Positions 28,711-32,220 of a DNA stretch of 32,220 nucleotides are shown here, piece after piece. Every line of letters starts with the position of its first letter. Position 1 is the stretch's first letter. The position numbers and the translations under genes were made by a program. Below the pieces are notes generated by a model. It saw only the letters and a program-made list of their open reading frames with translations. It had not been told where the DNA came from and did no database searches. Source of the stretch: Candidatus Shapirobacteria bacterium. GTDB lineage: Bacteria; Patescibacteriota; Microgenomatia; UBA12405. Location of the stretch: NCBI GenBank assembly GCA_028700345.1, contig JAQVSW010000002.1:1-32220 (forward strand). Reading direction: 5' to 3'.

Positions 28711-28959
28711 TTAAAAAAGACCCTCAAGACCACCCATATCTTGCATTTTTTTGGCTGCACTTTCCTGAGATTTTTTCATCGCTTTATTAATGACTTCAAC
28801 CAGAACTTTATTTTCCGCTCCATTTATAGACAAAAATTTTACCTTTTGATCACCACTAACTTTTATCAGCACTCCATTTTCTTCAAATTCAGTCAATTCA
28901 GACTCCAAAGCCTTTTTTAATTTAAAAGCCTTGGCCATTAATTTTGCTTTATCAAACAT
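28711..28959 (-). CDS. YbaB/EbfC-family nucleoid-associated protein
   Basis: An 82-residue protein, shorter than the usual about 105, with KAFKLKKALESELTEFEENG, VSGDQKVKFLSING, a following helix with VEVINKAMKKSQE and the Met/Gly-rich tail KKMQDMGGLEGLF. These match YbaB, a dimeric DNA-binding protein. The position directly before recR and after dnaX (with an HNH gene between) is the classical neighbourhood. No SD. Confidence 0.9.
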   Translation of the reverse strand: MFDKAKLMAKAFKLKKALESELTEFEENGVLIKVSGDQKVKFLSINGAENKVLVEVINKAMKKSQESAAKKMQDMGGLEGLF

Positions 28960-29009
28960 ATTTTTTTATTAAAAATTAAATAACTCCTAATTCTATCACT
29001 TCTTAATAA

Positions 29010-29360
29010 CTAATAAAATCTAACTCTTATCCCAACTTTCTCCTCTACTAATTGATAAAAAATATTTTTTTCTTCTTCAGTTAATTGATTTAATCTACCC
29101 ATTACAGTATCAAATTCTCTCAATCTCTCTTCTTCGGATAATTTTTTATCTCTAAATTTTATAAAATGAATTGCTAAATGTTCATAAATCGGCAATAATT
29201 GCAAATTTATTAAAGAATTTTCTCCTCCGTTAACACGCTCTTTAACATGATGAATTTCAAATCTTTGATTTATTCTATCTAAAGGTAAACCAGAAAATGG
29301 TGATTTACCTTCCTGTAAACAAAATAATTTTTGTTGTGTTTCTGAACTGTGTGCTGTCAT
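29010..29360 (-). CDS. HNH endonuclease-like protein inserted between dnaX and ybaB
   Basis: A 116-residue protein with an HNH core. FEIHHVKERVNGGENSLINL supplies the His-His and G-G-x-x-S-x-x-N-L elements (residues about 34-53), and LLPIYEHLAIH provides the final His. There are no zinc-binding Cys pairs. The C-terminal half is helical and charged. Its ATG overlaps the dnaX stop by 1 nt, so it is translated with dnaX. The dnaX-ybaB-recR order is strongly conserved in bacteria, so this looks like a gained gene: a domesticated or selfish homing-type nuclease. No adjacent intron or intein is visible. Confidence 0.8.
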   Translation of the reverse strand: MTAHSSETQQKLFCLQEGKSPFSGLPLDRINQRFEIHHVKERVNGGENSLINLQLLPIYEHLAIHFIKFRDKKLSEEERLREFDTVMGRLNQLTEEEKNIFYQLVEEKVGIRVRFY

Positions 29361-30865
29361 TATCCAAATATATTTTTAGCCACATCATAAATTTCTGATT
29401 CTGAAACCACTTTTTCATCTCCCTTATTTACAATTGCCATTGGCATTGTTCTTTTAGAATCGGCCTCAGCCAGTACACAATCAAATCTAACTGCTCCGCC
29501 GAAAACTTTTAAAAGACCCATTTCTACAATCTTTCTATTTTTCTCTTCTTCTAATTTCTCTTTATGAAATTTATAAAAAACCTCAATTAAAAGCTTACCG
29601 TCTTTTATTTTTTTTGGTCTAGCCGCTCTTAAAAAGGCCTCTACTGAATGATTGTAAGGCTTGACTGCTCCCAGTATATTTCCCCATTTTTCTTCAACCT
29701 CAGACAGTTCTACCTTGATTTCTTTTACATCTACCTTTGGCATTTCCACTTCTATCGGGTTGGTGTCCCGATTATCTGATCGGGACATAATAACCCGGCT
29801 TTCTTCATCAACCTTTTCTACCGGGTTGGTGTCCCGATTATCTGATCGGGACATAATAACCCGGTCCCCTACCATCTCAATCACTGCCAGTTCCAAAGGC
29901 AACTGTTCAATAATGGCTATTTTTTCCATCTCACCACTTTTTATTAATATCTCTATCCATCTTTTAATCTCTCCATCATCCAAATTAAGTAGCATTTTTT
30001 GATGAAAATAAGAAAGCCATTTTAATCTAAGTTCTCCAAAATCAATTCCTTTCTCTGCCATTTTTTCCAACTTTTTAATTATTTCTTCAATATCTCTCTG
30101 GCGCAAATCGTTTTCCAGTTCCTCCCCACCATATTCACCCCGACTAGCTTCAAAATATTTTTCTACTTCTTCTTTACCTATCTTATTACCAAACTCAAGG
30201 ATTATTTCATTAAAAGTTTTTTGCAAATTTCTAAAACTACCATCAGAATTAACAATAATTTCATTTTTAGCTTCCTCACTGATTTCAATCTTTTCACCTT
30301 TGATTACCTTTTGGAGAGATCTTTCAAGATCCTCTTCTTTCCCTTTTCTAAAATTTACTTTTAAAAGTCGTGACAAAACCGTCTCCGGAATCTTTTGGGC
30401 ATCAGTCGTACATAAAATAAACAAAGTATTTTTTGGTGGTTCTTCGATTATCTTTAAAAGAGCATTAAAAGCTTCTTTAGTGAGCATATGAACCTCATCA
30501 ATAATAAAAATCTTCTTTTTAAGTCTAATCGGCGACAGATAAGCATTTTCCTTAAGGCCTCTGACATCATCAATTCCCCGATTAGAAGCGGCATCAATTT
30601 CAATAATATCCAAACTATTCCCCTTTTCAATTTCGAGGCAGTTTTCACACTTTCGACAGGCTTCTCCATTTTTTGGCTTTAAGCAATTTACCGCCTTGGC
30701 AATAATTCTAGCGGCTGAGGTTTTTCCACTACCCTTTGGTCCGGCAAAAAGGAGAGATTGGAAATCAGTTTCACTAGAAATAATACTATTAATTTTATCA
30801 GATACTTCGGGCAAATCTAAATCCGTTACTTTTTGGGGACGGTATTTCAAATGAAAAACTGGCAT
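29360..30865 (-). CDS. dnaX: DNA polymerase III gamma/tau subunit
   Basis: A 501-residue clamp-loader ATPase. It shows FHLKYRPQKV at the start, Walker A GPKGSGKTS (about residues 42-50), a zinc-binding CRKCENC, IDAASNRGIDDVRGL, Walker B FIIDEVHML, LIKIIEEPP-type sensor sequence and LSRLLK where SRC-Q is usual. After the lid and collar domains, the linker contains two in-frame copies of RVIMSRSDNRDTNP, one repeat period being 22 residues. A tau-like C-terminal domain follows. I see no programmed frameshift slippery site. ybaB and recR lie downstream, after an HNH gene. Confidence 0.95.
   Translation of the reverse strand: MPVFHLKYRPQKVTDLDLPEVSDKINSIISSETDFQSLLFAGPKGSGKTSAARIIAKAVNCLKPKNGEACRKCENCLEIEKGNSLDIIEIDAASNRGIDDVRGLKENAYLSPIRLKKKIFIIDEVHMLTKEAFNALLKIIEEPPKNTLFILCTTDAQKIPETVLSRLLKVNFRKGKEEDLERSLQKVIKGEKIEISEEAKNEIIVNSDGSFRNLQKTFNEIILEFGNKIGKEEVEKYFEASRGEYGGEELENDLRQRDIEEIIKKLEKMAEKGIDFGELRLKWLSYFHQKMLLNLDDGEIKRWIEILIKSGEMEKIAIIEQLPLELAVIEMVGDRVIMSRSDNRDTNPVEKVDEESRVIMSRSDNRDTNPIEVEMPKVDVKEIKVELSEVEEKWGNILGAVKPYNHSVEAFLRAARPKKIKDGKLLIEVFYKFHKEKLEEEKNRKIVEMGLLKVFGGAVRFDCVLAEADSKRTMPMAIVNKGDEKVVSESEIYDVAKNIFG
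29756..29798. repeat. Palindromic element copy A inside dnaX
   Basis: A 43-bp element with nested inverted repeats: outer CGGGTT with AACCCG, and inner GTCCCGAT with ATCGGGAC around TATCTG. It is translated in frame as RVIMSRSDNRDTNP on the dnaX strand. The sequence is identical to copy B, 66 bp away. Confidence 0.85.
29822..29864. repeat. Palindromic element copy B inside dnaX
   Basis: An identical 43-bp copy. The outer stem is one pair longer here (CCGGGTT with AACCCGG). The GC-rich palindromes stand out against the AT-rich surroundings, and both copies keep the dnaX frame open. Confidence 0.85.
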
Positions 30866-30915
30866 CTGGCTAATTTAAGCAAATATAGCTTTATTTAACA
30901 ACACCACAAACTACA

Positions 30916-31278
30916 TCACTTTAATAAATTTTCGACTCCGTGAACCAGCCACATGGCTAATATTTCCTCCAAACTTTTATTTAAAAATTTTACTTCATAT
31001 TTTAATTTCTCTGTACAAATTACAATGTCTCCCAATCGAATATAAGCATCTGCATCTTTTTCTTTATTCATAGGAAAACCGAGTACTTGTGGAATATAAC
31101 TTTGTTGCCGATAATCGATATTTAACTTTTTGGCTTTATCTCTACCCACAAAATATAAACTTATTTCAGTATCTTTTCTGTATCCCTTGCTTACTAAGAT
31201 TCTATTGACTAATTTTCTAATTATCTCTTCTTCCAGTCCCCAATTCTTTGGATGTTTTATCAAAATAACATTTTTCAT
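30916..31278 (-). CDS. ybeY: YbeY-like protein with a truncated metal-binding end
   Basis: A 120-residue protein. Its middle matches the rRNA maturation factor YbeY: ISLYFVGRDKAKKLNIDYR, VLGFPMN in place of DVLSFPL and RLGDIVICTEKL. The C-terminal zinc motif should read H-G-x-x-H-L-x-G-Y-D-H, but here it is HGVENLLK followed by TGA. Only the first of three His ligands remains. Reading past the stop or in the other frames does not restore the motif. Its ATG overlaps the yqeY stop by 4 nt, and dnaX begins 50 nt downstream. It is probably catalytically impaired or repurposed. Confidence 0.8.
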   Translation of the reverse strand: MKNVILIKHPKNWGLEEEIIRKLVNRILVSKGYRKDTEISLYFVGRDKAKKLNIDYRQQSYIPQVLGFPMNKEKDADAYIRLGDIVICTEKLKYEVKFLNKSLEEILAMWLVHGVENLLK

Positions 31279-31709
31279 TGATCCATCTCTTCTTTAACTA
31301 TCTTTGAAACTACATCTCCGCTCGCTTTTCCAGCCACATTTTTCATCGTTTCCCCCATTATTACACCAAAATTACTTCCTTTTTCACCAATAATCTTTTT
31401 AACTATTTCTCTAATTTCCCCTTCTCCCATTTCTTTTGGCAAATATGATTTTACTATTTCAATTTCGTAGTCCTGATCTTTTACCAGATCGTCTCTACTA
31501 GCCTTTAAAAACATCTCTCTCGCCTCTTCCTTATTTCGTAGCTCTTTACGGAGAACATTGATTTCCTCAGCCTCTGTTAAAGCCTCAGAGGGTAATTGTA
31601 ACTCTCTTTTGTCAATCAGTGATATCAAAAAACGTAATACTTCTACTTTTTTGTGGTCGCCTGATTTTAAAGCCACAACTACCTCTTTTTTAATTTGATC
31701 ACGCCACAT
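31275..31709 (-). CDS. YqeY/GatB-tail family protein
   Basis: 144 residues from the ATG at 31709 (MWRDQIKKEVVVALKSGD). The longer open frame to 31904 is the out-of-frame shadow of rpsU. Family features are the N-terminal helix, KVEVLRFLISLIDKRE, IVKSYLPKEMGEGEI and the end GVIMGETMKNVAGKASGDVVSKIV, which resembles the tail of GatB. YqeY proteins are thought to be related to tRNA-dependent amidation factors, but their job is not established. It overlaps the rpsU 3' end by 11 nt. The rpsU-yqeY order is common in bacteria. Confidence 0.9.
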   Translation of the reverse strand: MWRDQIKKEVVVALKSGDHKKVEVLRFLISLIDKRELQLPSEALTEAEEINVLRKELRNKEEAREMFLKASRDDLVKDQDYEIEIVKSYLPKEMGEGEIREIVKKIIGEKGSNFGVIMGETMKNVAGKASGDVVSKIVKEEMDQ

Positions 31710-31914
31710 ATCTTCTTGATTTTTTGGATCTCTTGCGACATTTCTCTCGCCATAAAATAATTTTCTTTTTTGCGTAGCGACCAATCGAAGGCTTGGCATA
31801 AGCCGCTCTTTTTCGAACTTCTTCGGTAATGTCTTCCTCCAGACACAGTCTGCGGAATTTACCAATGATATCGTCTTTAGATTCTCCTTTTTTGCGTTTG
31901 ACAACTATTGCCAT
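31699..31914 (-). CDS. rpsU: 30S ribosomal protein S21
   Basis: A 71-residue basic protein with the S21 pattern VVKRKKGESKDDIIGKFRRLC (core KKGESKDDIIGKFRR), followed by an Arg/Lys-rich tail with KPSIGRYAKKK and RKRSKKSRRYVA. S21 lies next to the 3' end of 16S rRNA, near the anti-SD. Its gene has the only complete SD seen in this window. Its 3' end overlaps yqeY by 11 nt, consistent with coupled translation. Confidence 0.93.
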   Translation of the reverse strand: MAIVVKRKKGESKDDIIGKFRRLCLEEDITEEVRKRAAYAKPSIGRYAKKKIILWREKCRKRSKKSRRYVA

Positions 31915-31918
31915 CAGC

Positions 31919-31928
31919 TCACCTCCTT
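31919..31928 (-). promoter_or_regulatory. Perfect extended Shine-Dalgarno of rpsU
   Basis: AAGGAGGTGA on the minus strand, with a short spacer (GCTG) before the ATG at 31914. It is fully complementary to the canonical anti-SD, unlike most other starts in the window. Confidence 0.85.
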
Positions 31929-31950
31929 AATACAAGCCCTATTTTACCCG

Positions 31951-32220
31951 TTATTTATTATCCTGTAAACACTTAACATAATCGAGACTATTAATAGTCC
32001 CATCCTTATTGTAATCAACTGTCCTAACACATTTACTCACTGTCGGAGTAGCTGTAGTTTTAGTTGTTGTTGTCGGCTTACTCTTTAAGCAACTTACATA
32101 ATCCAAACTATTTACCACCCCATCTTTATTATAATCTGTTGTTTTATTACATTCTACTGTCCCACTTTCACTCGCCACTTTAACTGTCGGTATCACCGCT
32201 ATAGTTGGTATTTGAGTTGG
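31951..32220 (-). CDS. Dockerin-like exported protein, C-terminal part (5' end outside window)
   Basis: The frame runs off the right edge. The GTG at 32194-32196 is not a convincing start, because Pro/Thr-rich linker sequence continues beyond it. Two dockerin-type calcium repeats are visible, DYNKDGVVNSLDYVSCL and DYNKDGTINSLDYVKCL, each with the D-x-N-x-D-G-x-[VI]-N-S-x-D pattern. They are separated by a Thr-rich linker (KPTTTTKTTATPTV). Each repeat is bracketed by two Cys residues that could form a disulfide. Proteins of this build are usually surface-attached or secreted. The catalytic or binding part would be further upstream. Confidence 0.8.
   Translation of the reverse strand, partial: PTQIPTIAVIPTVKVASESGTVECNKTTDYNKDGVVNSLDYVSCLKSKPTTTTKTTATPTVSKCVRTVDYNKDGTINSLDYVKCLQDNK

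Noticed and set aside
29756..29864. A CRISPR array, from two identical palindromic repeats with a 23-bp spacer
   Set aside because: There are only two copies, they lie in frame inside dnaX and no cas genes are present. They fit a coding-insertion element better.
31710..31904. N-terminal extension of YqeY by 65 codons
   Set aside because: It is the out-of-frame shadow of rpsU. The YqeY family begins at MWRDQIKKE (31709).

Overview
The window looks like a chromosome segment from a low-GC, streamlined bacterium, most likely a Candidate Phyla Radiation (Patescibacteria) lineage such as a Microgenomates-like group. This assignment is inference. It rests on very tight gene packing, many start codons without a Shine-Dalgarno (SD) sequence, shortened or degenerate forms of normally conserved proteins (RF1 without domain 1, a mini LspA, YbeY without two metal ligands) and dockerin-like secreted proteins. 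UGA is used as a stop codon, so the standard code applies.

Layout. 1-4181 (+): end of a MacB/FtsX-type permease, a small membrane protein, a HEPN-like protein, a mono-cluster ferredoxin, a membrane-anchored thioredoxin-fold protein, a SAM methyltransferase and a TrmH-type RNA methyltransferase. 4255-8960 (+): gyrB-gyrA with its own promoter and a structured leader. 8953-10770: a Xer-type tyrosine recombinase (-) between AT-rich non-coding stretches. These carry a repeated 13-bp motif, including a perfect 13-8-13 lox/dif-like inverted repeat. 10771-16892 (-): a compact run comprising an MBL-like protein, dnaB (apparently with an AUU start), tRNA-Leu(CAA), an Lgt-like protein, a DksA/TraR protein, mini lspA, an rluA-family gene, a LytR_C protein, yebC and a membrane protein. 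16920-18043 (+): two exported proteins. 18030-18653 (-): a methyltransferase.

18686-22520 (+) is the most striking region. A promoter is followed by a 15-codon leader peptide with three consecutive His codons, then mutually exclusive hairpins ending in an intrinsic terminator, then tRNA-His. A second His-rich short ORF and a second terminator follow, and then an M20 peptidase, hisS, rpmE and prfA. It reads as ribosome-mediated histidine attenuation of a tRNA gene and possibly of hisS.

22492-32220 (-): HtrA and CtpA proteases, a small unknown ORF, the rpsR-ssb-rpsF block, cysS, a charged unknown protein, recR, ybaB, an inserted HNH gene, dnaX (with two in-frame copies of a palindromic DNA element), ybeY, yqeY, rpsU (with a perfect SD) and the end of a dockerin-like exported protein.

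Functionally the window joins replication and repair (gyrase, DnaB, DnaX, SSB, RecR, Xer), translation (HisRS, CysRS, RF1, S6, S18, S21, L31, two tRNAs, RNA modification) and envelope functions (HtrA, CtpA, LspA/Lgt-like proteins, dockerin protein).
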